63,640 nucleotides of DNA from Collinsella aerofaciens (GTDB lineage Bacteria > Actinomycetota > Coriobacteriia > Coriobacteriales > Coriobacteriaceae). Shown piece by piece: positions 19,780-26,422 of this stretch. Position 1 is the first letter of the stretch; each line of letters starts with the position of its first letter. The stretch is taken from NCBI RefSeq assembly GCF_015555045.1, contig NZ_JADNJQ010000013.1, positions 1-63,640 of the forward strand, written 5' to 3'. The notes beneath the pieces are model-generated. The model was not told the DNA's origin. It did not search any database and saw nothing but the letters and a program-made list of their open reading frames with translations. The position numbers and the translations under genes are program-made.

Positions 19780-20361
19780 TTGGCGCACATGAAGAAAATA
19801 ATCGGGTGGACCGCGATCGCTCTGTTCGCCGCAACGCTGGCGGGCATCTGGGTGCTGACGGAGCAAAACGCAGTGCAGACGTCGTTGCTGAGCGAGTCCA
19901 CCGCGCGCGTGGTGGAGGGTCAGGCTGCGAGCGTTCAGGCTACCGGCATCACGGGTGAAACTCAGGCGGGGGACGGCATGACTGAGAGTACCAATCCGGC
20001 TGCCTCGACGGTCCAGCCTGGTCGACTTGCTTCCATTCGCATGTGGGTAGGCGCAAACGTCCGTCGCGTCGCCCATACCGTAGAGTTTTTCTTCGTCGGA
20101 TTGTTCGCCTCGGTGATCGTGGTCTGCTTTTCCAGGCGTCCATGGAGTGTGTGTTCCCGTTGCGTGCCTGTGTTTCTCTTTTGCGCTGCCTGCTCCGTTG
20201 GCGACCAGGTGCATAAGATCTTTGTTCCCGGCAGGCATTTCGACGTTATCGATTTAGGATTCGATGCTGCGGGCTATGTCACCGCCATGCTGTTGGTATT
20301 GCTGGCAGCGGCGTTGGTGCGCCATGTGACTCGGCCGATCGGCGCCCATGCGAGGCGCTAG
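19780..20361 (+). CDS. VanZ-like membrane protein
   Basis: A 193-residue protein with an N-terminal membrane helix (about 7-27), an external Thr/Gly/Ala-rich stretch to about residue 85, then HTVEFFFVGLFASV, a third hydrophobic segment, and DQVHKIFVPGRHFDVIDLGFDAAGY before the last helix. The H-x-x-E-F motif and the D-x-x-x-Q/H-x-x-F-x-P-G-R pattern with D...D...G are the VanZ family signature. VanZ is linked to low teicoplanin resistance in one operon, but most relatives have no known role. I chose TTG 19780, 7 nt after GGAGG (19768-19772); ATG 19789 would be 16 nt away. Confidence 0.75.
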   Translation: MAHMKKIIGWTAIALFAATLAGIWVLTEQNAVQTSLLSESTARVVEGQAASVQATGITGETQAGDGMTESTNPAASTVQPGRLASIRMWVGANVRRVAHTVEFFFVGLFASVIVVCFSRRPWSVCSRCVPVFLFCAACSVGDQVHKIFVPGRHFDVIDLGFDAAGYVTAMLLVLLAAALVRHVTRPIGAHARR

Positions 20362-20483
20362 CCTTAAGACGAGACATCGCGACTGCCTATGCTTCGACAT
20401 TGACTACCATAACGGCTGCAATCGCGAGTGGTCGTCGATGTGCAGTTTTCCAGACACCTGTTTTCTCTAAGAAAGGAAATCCC

Positions 20484-20843
20484 ATGGCGGTATTGTTTGT
20501 TGAATATCCCAAGTGCTCGACCTGTAAGAAGGCCAAGGCATGGCTGGACGAACATGGGGTAGAGTATATCGACCGCGATATCGTTTTGGACAATCCCACG
20601 GCTGATGAGCTTGCGACCTGGATTGCTCGTTCGGGGCTGCCGGTGCGGCGCTTCTTTAATTCGTCGGGCATGAAATATCGAGAGCTGGGCCTGAAGGCGC
20701 GTCTGGATGCGGGCATGACGGATCAGGAGTGCTACGAGCTGCTGGCGACCGACGGCATGCTGGTCAAGCGTCCGCTGCTGGTGGGCGACGACTTTGCGAT
20801 TCCCGGGTTTAAGGAAGCGGCCTGGACCGAGGTGCTGCTGTAG
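20484..20843 (+). CDS. ArsC/Spx family thioredoxin-like protein
   Basis: A 119-residue ArsC-fold protein. YPKCSTCKKAKAWL at residues 8-21 carries the CxxC redox site; RDIVLDNPTADEL, the VRRFFNSSG segment and LVKRPLLVGDDFAIPGF complete the fold. Close relatives include YffB-like reductases and Spx/MgsR regulators; the sequence does not decide between a reductase and an RNA-polymerase-binding regulator. ATG 20484 follows AAGAAAGGAA. The hairpin array at 20851 starts 8 bp after its stop. Confidence 0.85.
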   Translation: MAVLFVEYPKCSTCKKAKAWLDEHGVEYIDRDIVLDNPTADELATWIARSGLPVRRFFNSSGMKYRELGLKARLDAGMTDQECYELLATDGMLVKRPLLVGDDFAIPGFKEAAWTEVLL

Positions 20844-20850
20844 TGGCTGC

Positions 20851-21020
20851 GGAAAGTGCGTCCCGTTTTGAGCTCGGATTCCGGGACGCAGTTTCCGGTT
20901 GAAGGGGCTAGCGGAAACCGTATCCCAGTTTGAGCGCGAAATCCGGGATACGGTTTCCGTTTGGGGCCTCTAGGGGAAAGCGCGTCCCGTTCTGGACGTA
21001 AATTCCGGGATGAGCTTTCC
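20851..21020. repeat. Three 46-nt hairpins with an exact 62-bp period
   Basis: Units start at 20851, 20913 and 20975. Each is GGAAA plus a 9-nt half-stem ending in CCC, an 18-nt loop (RTTYTG...TCC) and the complementary 14-nt arm ending in TTTCC; spacers are 16 nt. Unit 2 pairs perfectly (GGAAACCGTATCCC with GGGATACGGTTTCC). Unit 1 uses the different pair GCGTCCC/GGGACGC. Unit 3 has two mispairs. The array sits between convergent genes. Confidence 0.85.
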
Positions 21021-21063
21021 GGTTGGCGGGCATGCGCACTATCCCGGCTGGCGGGCATATGCG

Positions 21064-21474
21064 CTAATCCTCAAGCTGTGCCCATTCGTGCGGATCGTAG
21101 ACCTTTACGTGCTTGTTGGGCTTGCCGCTCCAGTACTCTTCGTCCATAAAGGGCAGATATGCCTGAATACCGGGGCAGATAAAGGGAATCCGCTGCTGTT
21201 GCAGTCGCTCACGCTGGCGCTGCTCCAGGTGTGCCTCGGATGTGACGGTCGGCATACCGGACAGCTCGACGAGGCTTGCCTGGATTCGCTTAAGGTCGGG
21301 GAGTCCCGCGTGCCATGACATCCGCATGATCAAAAAGGATGCACGGCGGTATTTTGCCTGCATCACCGTGATGGCGGGGCGCAGTGTGGGATGGATTTTG
21401 TCCCGTTCGGGCCAAAGGTCAGCAGTGATCTCGAGGCCCAGGGTCTCCCATAGGTAATCAAGCTCTTCGTCCAT
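21064..21474 (-). CDS. Hypothetical protein, 136 aa
   Basis: I do not recognise this protein. It starts MDEELDYLWETLGLEI, is charged and soluble with no signal or membrane segment, contains a Gln/Arg-rich helix (LEQRQRERLQQQRIP) and ends in YWSGKPNKHVKVYDPHEW, which could be an aromatic-rich strand. GAGG lies 5 nt before ATG 21474. Codon use and GC at third positions match neighbouring genes, which supports it being real. It stands alone on the minus strand between the 62-bp hairpin array and the tRNA pair. Confidence 0.6.
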   Translation of the reverse strand: MDEELDYLWETLGLEITADLWPERDKIHPTLRPAITVMQAKYRRASFLIMRMSWHAGLPDLKRIQASLVELSGMPTVTSEAHLEQRQRERLQQQRIPFICPGIQAYLPFMDEEYWSGKPNKHVKVYDPHEWAQLED

Positions 21475-21677
21475 GGTGCCTCGATATCTACGTGATCATT
21501 GATACTTCGATTGTGTTGCCTGGTGCTATCGTTTTCACGGTAGAATCTGCCAACGGTTGACGGCTACCGCTCGCGGCGTTTTGCCCTTCGTGTACAGCGG
21601 TTGGCTTCACAGGTCCTTCACGGGTTGGACTAAATTAGGCCAATTTGACTGAATTTCAAAAAAGTCAAAATTGGGGC

Positions 21678-21706
21678 TTGCGTCACGGCGAGACTTCCCG
21701 TATATT
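21678..21706 (+). promoter_or_regulatory. Promoter of the tRNA pair
   Basis: TTGCGT (21678-21683) and TATATT (21701-21706) are 17 bp apart, 45 bp before tRNA-Gln. Just upstream an inverted repeat, CAATTTGACT...AGTCAAAATTG (21641-21673), is visible; its role is unknown. Confidence 0.6.
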
Positions 21707-21750
21707 TCTTTCTTGCGCAAAGGCACAGCCGAGCGCAGCGATGCAGTCAT

Positions 21751-21824
21751 TGGGATGTCGTCTAATGGCAGGACAGCGGATTCTGGTTCCGTCAATGGGG
21801 GTTCGACTCCCTCCATCCCAGCCA
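21751..21824 (+). tRNA. tRNA-Gln (anticodon CTG)
   Basis: Cloverleaf with acceptor TGGGATG/CATCCCA, anticodon stem GCGGA/TCCGT with loop TTCTGGT (anticodon CTG), T arm GGGGG-TTCGACT-CCCTC and an encoded CCA end. It reads CAG glutamine codons. Confidence 0.95.
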
Positions 21825-21841
21825 TTGCATTTGCTACATAT

Positions 21842-21918
21842 GGCCCGTTCGTCTAGCGGTTTAGGACGCCGCCCTCTCAAGGCGGAGATCACCAGTTCGA
21901 ATCTGGTACGGGCTACCA
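21842..21918 (+). tRNA. tRNA-Glu (anticodon CTC)
   Basis: Cloverleaf with acceptor GGCCCGT/ACGGGCT, anticodon stem CCGCC/GGCGG with loop CTCTCAA (anticodon CTC), T arm ACCAG-TTCGAAT-CTGGT and encoded CCA. It lies 17 bp after tRNA-Gln, probably on one transcript. Confidence 0.96.
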
Positions 21919-21926
21919 AAATTGAA

Positions 21927-21957
21927 CTCCCGGGCCTCGCAAGAGACCCGGGTTTTG
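21927..21957 (+). terminator. Terminator of the tRNA operon
   Basis: CCCGGG and CCCGGG pair around CCTCGCAAGAGA, followed by TTTT. Confidence 0.8.
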
Positions 21958-22013
21958 TGTATTGACCGATGTTTAAGGCGCGTTGAGTCTGCCGCCTGGA
22001 CCGAGGAGTTGTC

Positions 22014-22931
22014 ATGGACCTGCCCATCAGCTTGCAAGACATCACGTATGCCGAGAACTATCTGGCGCAGGGCGACCTGGCTACGGCGACGCCGCTGCTG
22101 GAGCGTCTGGTGGAGCTCGCCGAGGAGTATATCGACGCTGAGTGCAAGACGGAGGAGAAGCGCCAATACTTTAGCTTCGATAGCAAGTTTGAGCGCTTGG
22201 CCTATCGCCGCGTGGAGAAGGATCCGCGCGAGCTCGTGCAGGTCGAGGTGCCGTTTGACCGCCTGTACTCTGACATGGCGTTTGCCTACATTCGCCAGCA
22301 GGATTATGTGAGTGCTCGCAACGCCTTGATGCAGGCCGTGCGCTGGGACCCCATGAACTGCAACTACCGCCTGGATCTGGCCGAGCTGTTTCGTGCACTC
22401 GAGGACAAACAGGAGTGGGCCTCGCTTTCGTTTTCGGTACTAGAGCGTGCGAGCGACGGCAAGTGCGCCGCCCGCGCCTACGCCAACTTGGGCCAGTATT
22501 TCCTTGAGCCCGAGACCGAGAACGTCTCGGCGGCCGTGGGCTGCGCGCGTCTGGCGCTGCGCTTGGCCCCTGGTGATGCGCATACGACGCGCCTGCTCAA
22601 CAAGATCCATACTGCCTATCCCGATGCCGCCGAGGAGAGCGACGAGCACGTGATGGGTGAGTTGGCGTTGCAGGGCGTGCCGACCTTGCCTTCGGCCGAG
22701 ATTGCCATTTGCCTGATCATGTGTGCGACTGACGCTGCGAGCGACGGCGACAAGCAGGAGGCTACGCGCCTGACGGTCCGCGCCCGCGACCTGGTGGGTG
22801 AGGAGGCATGCGCGGCGATCATTAAGCTGGTACGCGAGAGCGATGCCGAGCTCAACGCCGAGCGCAAGGCAAAGCGCGCAGACGCCGACAAGGGAGCCGA
22901 CGGCGTCAAGGAGGCCGGCGATGCCCAGTAA
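22014..22931 (+). CDS. Tetratricopeptide-repeat protein
   Basis: A 305-residue soluble helical-repeat protein. TPR-like helices are seen at about residues 8-42 (YAENYLAQGDLATATPLLERL), 83-120 (MAFAYIRQQDYVSARNALMQAVRWDP), 150-185 (RAYANLGQYF...ALRLAPGD) and further weak units; the C-terminus is Lys/Glu/Asp-rich. TPRs mediate protein-protein contacts; the partner is unknown. ATG 22014 follows GAGGAG. The gene overlaps smpB by 11 nt, so the two are translated together, hinting at a link to ribosome rescue or simply operon packing. Confidence 0.8.
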   Translation: MDLPISLQDITYAENYLAQGDLATATPLLERLVELAEEYIDAECKTEEKRQYFSFDSKFERLAYRRVEKDPRELVQVEVPFDRLYSDMAFAYIRQQDYVSARNALMQAVRWDPMNCNYRLDLAELFRALEDKQEWASLSFSVLERASDGKCAARAYANLGQYFLEPETENVSAAVGCARLALRLAPGDAHTTRLLNKIHTAYPDAAEESDEHVMGELALQGVPTLPSAEIAICLIMCATDAASDGDKQEATRLTVRARDLVGEEACAAIIKLVRESDAELNAERKAKRADADKGADGVKEAGDAQ

Positions 22932-23391
22932 GCGCGAACGCAAGCTCATTTCAAAGAATCGCTCGGCGCATCACGAGTACTTTATTGACGAGACGTTCGA
23001 ATGCGGCATTGAGCTGAGCGGTACCGAGGTCAAGTCGATTCGCGAGCGCGCGTGCCAGATTACCGATACCTTTGCACTGATTCGTGGCGGCGAGTGTTGG
23101 CTGGTGGGCCTGCATATTCATCCTTACAGCCACGGCGGTGTGTGGAACCGCGACCCCGATCGCCGTCGTCGTCTGCTGCTGCACCGCAAGGAGATTGACT
23201 TTCTCGACGGTAAACTACGTAATCGCGGCTATGCCCTGGTGCCGCTGGAACTCTACTTTAATACCGACGGCCGCGTAAAGCTGCTGTTGGGCCTGGGTCG
23301 CGGTAAGAAGCTCTACGACAAACGCGAGGACATGGCCAAGCGCGACGTTCAGCGCGAAATCGATCGCGCGCTGAAGGAGCGTAATCGCTAG
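22921..23391 (+). CDS. smpB: SsrA-binding protein SmpB
   Basis: Partner of tmRNA in ribosome rescue. The 156 residues have the family hallmarks: KLISKNRSAHHEYFIDETFE, GIELSGTEVKSIR, the HIHPYSHGG region, RKLL-like RRRRLLLHRKEID, the ALVPLELYFN strand and a basic C-terminal tail (KREDMAKRDVQREIDRALKERNR) that enters the mRNA channel. ATG 22921 lies within the end of the TPR gene. The ssrA gene often follows smpB but the 206-bp gap downstream is too small for it, so tmRNA must be elsewhere. Confidence 0.97.
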   Translation: MPSKRERKLISKNRSAHHEYFIDETFECGIELSGTEVKSIRERACQITDTFALIRGGECWLVGLHIHPYSHGGVWNRDPDRRRRLLLHRKEIDFLDGKLRNRGYALVPLELYFNTDGRVKLLLGLGRGKKLYDKREDMAKRDVQREIDRALKERNR

Positions 23392-23403
23392 GAGCTCTGT
23401 ATA

Positions 23404-23470
23404 AGTTGCGGTGGAATGCGGACTGTTTTGCCTGTTTGAGGGGCTATTCAGTCCCTATTTCACCGCAACT
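23404..23470. repeat. GTTGCGGTGGAAT hairpin repeat
   Basis: AGTTGCGGTGGAAT and ATTTCACCGCAACT form the outer stem, with inner GGACTG/CAGTCC. The same outer arms occur at 37887-37912 and 39212-39257, where an insertion sequence splits them, and a half site (CTATTTCACCGCT) is near 53757. Confidence 0.7.
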
Positions 23471-23597
23471 GCGGGCGTTCCATCTCGCTTACTGTTCTGA
23501 CACATATGTCTCAAAGGCGGCGTCCGGTATGGACGTCGCCTTTTTTGTGGGTACATACATCCATGAGGTTCCAACCCGGGTTAGGGGAGTGGTCGTT

Positions 23598-24101
23598 ATG
23601 GACAAAACTGCGTTCTTTACGATGCCGAGCGGCCTGTATGTGGTGAGTGCTGCGGCCGACGGGCTACGTGCCGGCTGCGTCATCAACACGGCGGTGCAGG
23701 TGACGTCCGCGCCGCCGCGCATTTCGGTTGCCGTGAACAAGGAAAATGTCACGTCTGGTGTTATCTCGTCTGCCAAGGCCTTTGCACTGACCGTGATCGA
23801 TCAGACGGCCGATATGCTCTATATCGGCAACTTTGGCTTCCGCACCAGCAGCGATTATGACAAGTTTGCCAAGTACGAGACCCGTGAGACCGCTCTGGGC
23901 ATGCCCTATGTTCCCGAGCATGCGGCGGCCTTGTTTAGCTGCCGTTTGATCGACACTGTAGATGTTGGCACGCATCTACTGTTTATCGGCGAGGTCGAGG
24001 ATGCCGAGCGCCTGAGCGACGAGACGCCGCTCACCTACGATTACTACCATAAGGTCCTGAAGGGCAAGACGCCTCCGAAGGCGTCCTCGTATCAAGGGTA
24101 G
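23598..24101 (+). CDS. Flavin reductase domain protein
   Basis: A 167-residue FMN-binding split-barrel protein of the flavin reductase-like family: FFTMPSGLYVVSAAADG at residues 6-22, the GCVINTAVQVTSAPPRISVAVNKEN flavin-binding segment, VIDQTA, and a C-terminal VDVGTHLLFIGEVEDAERL strand pair. ATG 23598 follows AGGGGAG by 8 nt; the frame extends to 23406 but that part overlaps the hairpin repeat. A rubredoxin gene follows 88 bp downstream. In anaerobes flavoprotein plus rubredoxin pairs often carry electrons to O2 or peroxide reductases, so a stress role is plausible. Electron donor unknown. Confidence 0.85.
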   Translation: MDKTAFFTMPSGLYVVSAAADGLRAGCVINTAVQVTSAPPRISVAVNKENVTSGVISSAKAFALTVIDQTADMLYIGNFGFRTSSDYDKFAKYETRETALGMPYVPEHAAALFSCRLIDTVDVGTHLLFIGEVEDAERLSDETPLTYDYYHKVLKGKTPPKASSYQG

Positions 24102-24118
24102 AAATGTGGGAAAATTAC

Positions 24119-24146
24119 TTGCATTATATTATTGAGAATATATACT
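24119..24146 (+). promoter_or_regulatory. Promoter of the rubredoxin gene with AT-rich palindrome
   Basis: TTGCAT (24119-24124) and TATACT (24141-24146) are 16 bp apart. The spacer region contains TATATT-ATTGAG-AATATA (24125-24142), an AT-rich inverted repeat in the position of an operator, reminiscent of Fur/PerR-type sites. Confidence 0.5.
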
Positions 24147-24189
24147 AATAAGCAAGTACACCAGCAGTCACGTTCGAGAGGAGAACATC

Positions 24190-24333
24190 ATGGCTGAGGA
24201 GAAGAAGACGTATAAGTTCGTGTGCATCGTTTGCGGTTACGAGGTTGAGGTCGACACGCCCGAGCTGCCCGAGGACTACGTGTGCCCGATTTGCGGCGTC
24301 GGTCCCGATCAGTTTGAGCTCGTCGAGGAGTAA
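24190..24333 (+). CDS. Rubredoxin
   Basis: A 47-residue one-iron electron carrier. The iron ligands are two knuckles, CIVCGY at residues 12-17 and [11 protein letters not shown] at about 33-43, with the aromatic and PDQF residues of the family. It is slightly shorter than typical rubredoxin (52-54). GAGAGGAG precedes ATG 24190. It likely works with the flavin reductase upstream in oxidative-stress defence or general redox transfer. A strong terminator follows. Confidence 0.93.
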   Translation: MAEEKKTYKFVCIVCGYEVEVDTPELPEDYVCPICGVGPDQFELVEE

Positions 24334-24373
24334 CTCGCAGACACACGACTTGCAGCAACACATAGCTCTGTCC

Positions 24374-24410
24374 AAGGGTCCCGGTCGGATATTCCGGCCG
24401 GGACCCTTTT
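24374..24410 (+). terminator. Terminator of rubredoxin
   Basis: GGGTCCCGGTCGG pairs with CCGGCCGGGACCC around ATATT, then TTTT. It runs into a half copy of the TTTCCTCCGTCCCC repeat. Confidence 0.9.
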
Positions 24411-24473
24411 CCTCCGTCCCCAAGGGATTACGGCTGCCGTTAGCCGATCCTGTCTGTCGTGAGTCCAGCCGAC

Positions 24474-24615
24474 CGTTTGTCTTAATCTGTAACATCTAAC
24501 AGTGAAAACGGGGTCTACGTGTTACAGATTGAGACAAACGGAGCTATCCCTCGGAATAATCTCGATCTGTAACATCTAGACCCGCTTTTGATGTCTAGAT
24601 GTTACAGATCGAGAC
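24474..24615. repeat. Hairpin array A: two 80-bp-period units
   Basis: Two units with arms of the GTCTCGATCTGTAAC / GTTACAGATCGAGAC type, each with a 27-nt loop. Unit 1 (24474-24540) has one T-G pair and extends with CGTTTGT/ACAAACG. Unit 2 (24560-24614) pairs perfectly and its loop is itself palindromic (ATCTAGAC...GTCTAGAT). The array sits between convergent rubredoxin and mntH genes. Confidence 0.9.
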
Positions 24616-24642
24616 GTTTGCCTGGTTAGGTGCCCCGTCTCA

Positions 24643-25899
24643 TTACATCCCTGTCAACAACACGACATCGAGAATCGTCACGATGGCGCCGATCCCTACG
24701 AGCAGCGCGTTGAGCGGGCGCGAGTTGGTGTATTTGCCCATGACGCGGGGCGAACTGGTGAGTCGTATGAGCACAAAGACCGTAATTGGCAGCTGAAGCG
24801 ACAGCAGCGCCTGACTCCAAATGAGACCCTCAAAAGGATTCGGGATGACCAGGCACGCCGCCACTGAGCCGACGAAACAGGCCGCCGCCCCGATCGAGGA
24901 ATGTCGGTCGTGGATGTCGTATTCCTCGTCGAACATGCCCGCGGTGATGGTGCCCGCCGCCATGCCCGCCGTCACACTACTCGATATGCCCGCAAACAGC
25001 AGTGCCACCGCAAAGATGGTCGAGCTTGCCGGGCCCAGAATGGGGGAGAGTGTGGCCGCTGCGACGGCGAGGTCGTCTACGACCATGCCGTGCGCAAAGA
25101 AGGTCGTTGCGGCCAGGATGACCATGGCCGAGTTGATTGCCCAGCCCACGCCCATCGAAAAGAGCGTGTCGAAGAGCTCATAGTGCAGACGCTCTTCGAT
25201 AACCTGCTCGCCTTGGCCTTCGAAGTGCATGGATTGGATGACCTCGGAGTGCAGGAAAAGGTTGTGGGGCATAACGACCGCACCCAGGACGCTCACGATA
25301 ATCGCGGCCGAGCCGGTGGGCATACTGGGTGTGATCCAGCTTGTGGCGGCTTGCGGCCAGTCGACCTTGACTAGTGCAAGCTCGGCCAAAAATGAGAGCC
25401 CTACCACGCCTACAAAGGCGATGATCCAGCGTTCGGCGCGTTTGTAGGAGCTTGTCATGAGCATGGCAATCGATGCCGCCGCCACGATGATGCAGCCGGC
25501 GCGTACGGGCAGGCCAAAGAGCATTTGAAGCGCGATCGCACCGCCCAGGACTTCGGCCATGGCGGTGGCGACCGTGGCTAGATACGCGCTGCCGAGTATC
25601 GCACGCCCGACGAGGCGGGGCAGGTGGCGCGTCGTGGCCTCGGCGAGACACATGCCCGTGGCGATGCCCAAGTGTGCCGCGTTGTGCTGCAGCACGATGA
25701 GCATGATCGTGGACAGCGTGACGATCCACAGCAGCGCGTAGCCAAACTGCGAGCCGGCGGCCATATTGGAGGCCCAATTGCCCGGGTCGATAAAGCCGAC
25801 GGTCACGAACAGTCCGGGGCCGATATGCCGCGCGATGTCGAGTCCTTCGTGGCCACCGGTGCGCGGGGAGCCAAAGTGATGTTTGAGATGGTTAAGCAT
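24643..25899 (-). CDS. mntH: Nramp family divalent metal transporter
   Basis: Proton-coupled Mn2+/Fe2+ importer in the cytoplasmic membrane. The 418 residues form about 11 membrane helices with the metal-binding GFIDPGNWASN motif in helix 1 (about 35-45) and VMPHNLFLHSEVIQ in helix 6. ATG 25899 has CAGGAG upstream. The upstream region holds a DtxR/MntR-like inverted repeat, suggesting manganese or iron control. gltB is divergent at 26423. Metal preference cannot be read from sequence alone; the Met-Pro-His form of the second motif is common in bacterial MntH. Confidence 0.92.
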   Translation of the reverse strand: MLNHLKHHFGSPRTGGHEGLDIARHIGPGLFVTVGFIDPGNWASNMAAGSQFGYALLWIVTLSTIMLIVLQHNAAHLGIATGMCLAEATTRHLPRLVGRAILGSAYLATVATAMAEVLGGAIALQMLFGLPVRAGCIIVAAASIAMLMTSSYKRAERWIIAFVGVVGLSFLAELALVKVDWPQAATSWITPSMPTGSAAIIVSVLGAVVMPHNLFLHSEVIQSMHFEGQGEQVIEERLHYELFDTLFSMGVGWAINSAMVILAATTFFAHGMVVDDLAVAAATLSPILGPASSTIFAVALLFAGISSSVTAGMAAGTITAGMFDEEYDIHDRHSSIGAAACFVGSVAACLVIPNPFEGLIWSQALLSLQLPITVFVLIRLTSSPRVMGKYTNSRPLNALLVGIGAIVTILDVVLLTGM

Positions 25900-25945
25900 G
25901 GTGCGCTCCTGCGTGTCGTTTGCTTGACGCCGTAAAGGGTACCCG

Positions 25946-25975
25946 TTTTAGGCTCAAAAGTTAGCCATGCCTAAT
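25946..25975 (-). promoter_or_regulatory. DtxR/MntR-like operator upstream of mntH
   Basis: TTTAGGCTC and TTAGCCATGCCTAA give overlapping inverted TTAGG/CCTAA half sites, read on the minus strand as TTAGGCATGGCTAA. This resembles sites bound by DtxR-family metal regulators. It lies 50-75 bp upstream of the mntH start codon. No strong -35/-10 pair is clear to me. Confidence 0.45.
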
Positions 25976-26020
25976 AAAATTGTTGTATTTGAATGGGATG
26001 GTGAAAGGGGGCTGCCGAAA

Positions 26021-26238
26021 TGTCTTGATCTGTAACAACTAGGGATGGAAATTGGGTCTAGGTGTTACAGATCAAGACAGGAAGAAATGGTCCTATGGAA
26101 TATCTCGATCTGTAACAGCTGACCGCCAAAACCGGCCCTCCGTGTTACAGATTGAGACATTCGGAGCCGTCTCTCAATAACGTCTCAATCTGTAACAGCT
26201 AGTCATCGAAATTGGGTCTTCCTGTTACAGATTGAGAT
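26021..26238. repeat. Hairpin array B: three 80-bp-period units
   Basis: Units start at 26021, 26103 and 26183, each with a 27-nt loop. Arms are CTTGATC/GATCAAG (unit 1, perfect), CTCGATC/GATTGAG (unit 2, one G-T pair) and CTCAATC/GATTGAG (unit 3, perfect), so the arms change together. The array lies in the divergent region between mntH and gltB; the remaining sequence up to 26422 shows no gene. Confidence 0.9.
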
Positions 26239-26422
26239 GTTTGAAGTGGTGAGCTTACGGGCCGAACCTGGGGCTTTTGTTGTCGTCCTTGAGGTCGGCG
26301 GTGTCCACTCGTAGGGCGCGCGTTACGCGATTGTTTCGAAACGGGCGGGAAACACAACGGGCCGGCGATGCTCCTAGTATGCCTAGTCAACTGACTGTCT
26401 AAATATCTAGGGGAGGATCGCG

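Noticed and set aside
23392-23597. tmRNA (ssrA) gene after smpB
   Set aside because: The gap is 206 bp, mostly taken by a hairpin repeat. It lacks tRNA-Ala-like ends and is too short.
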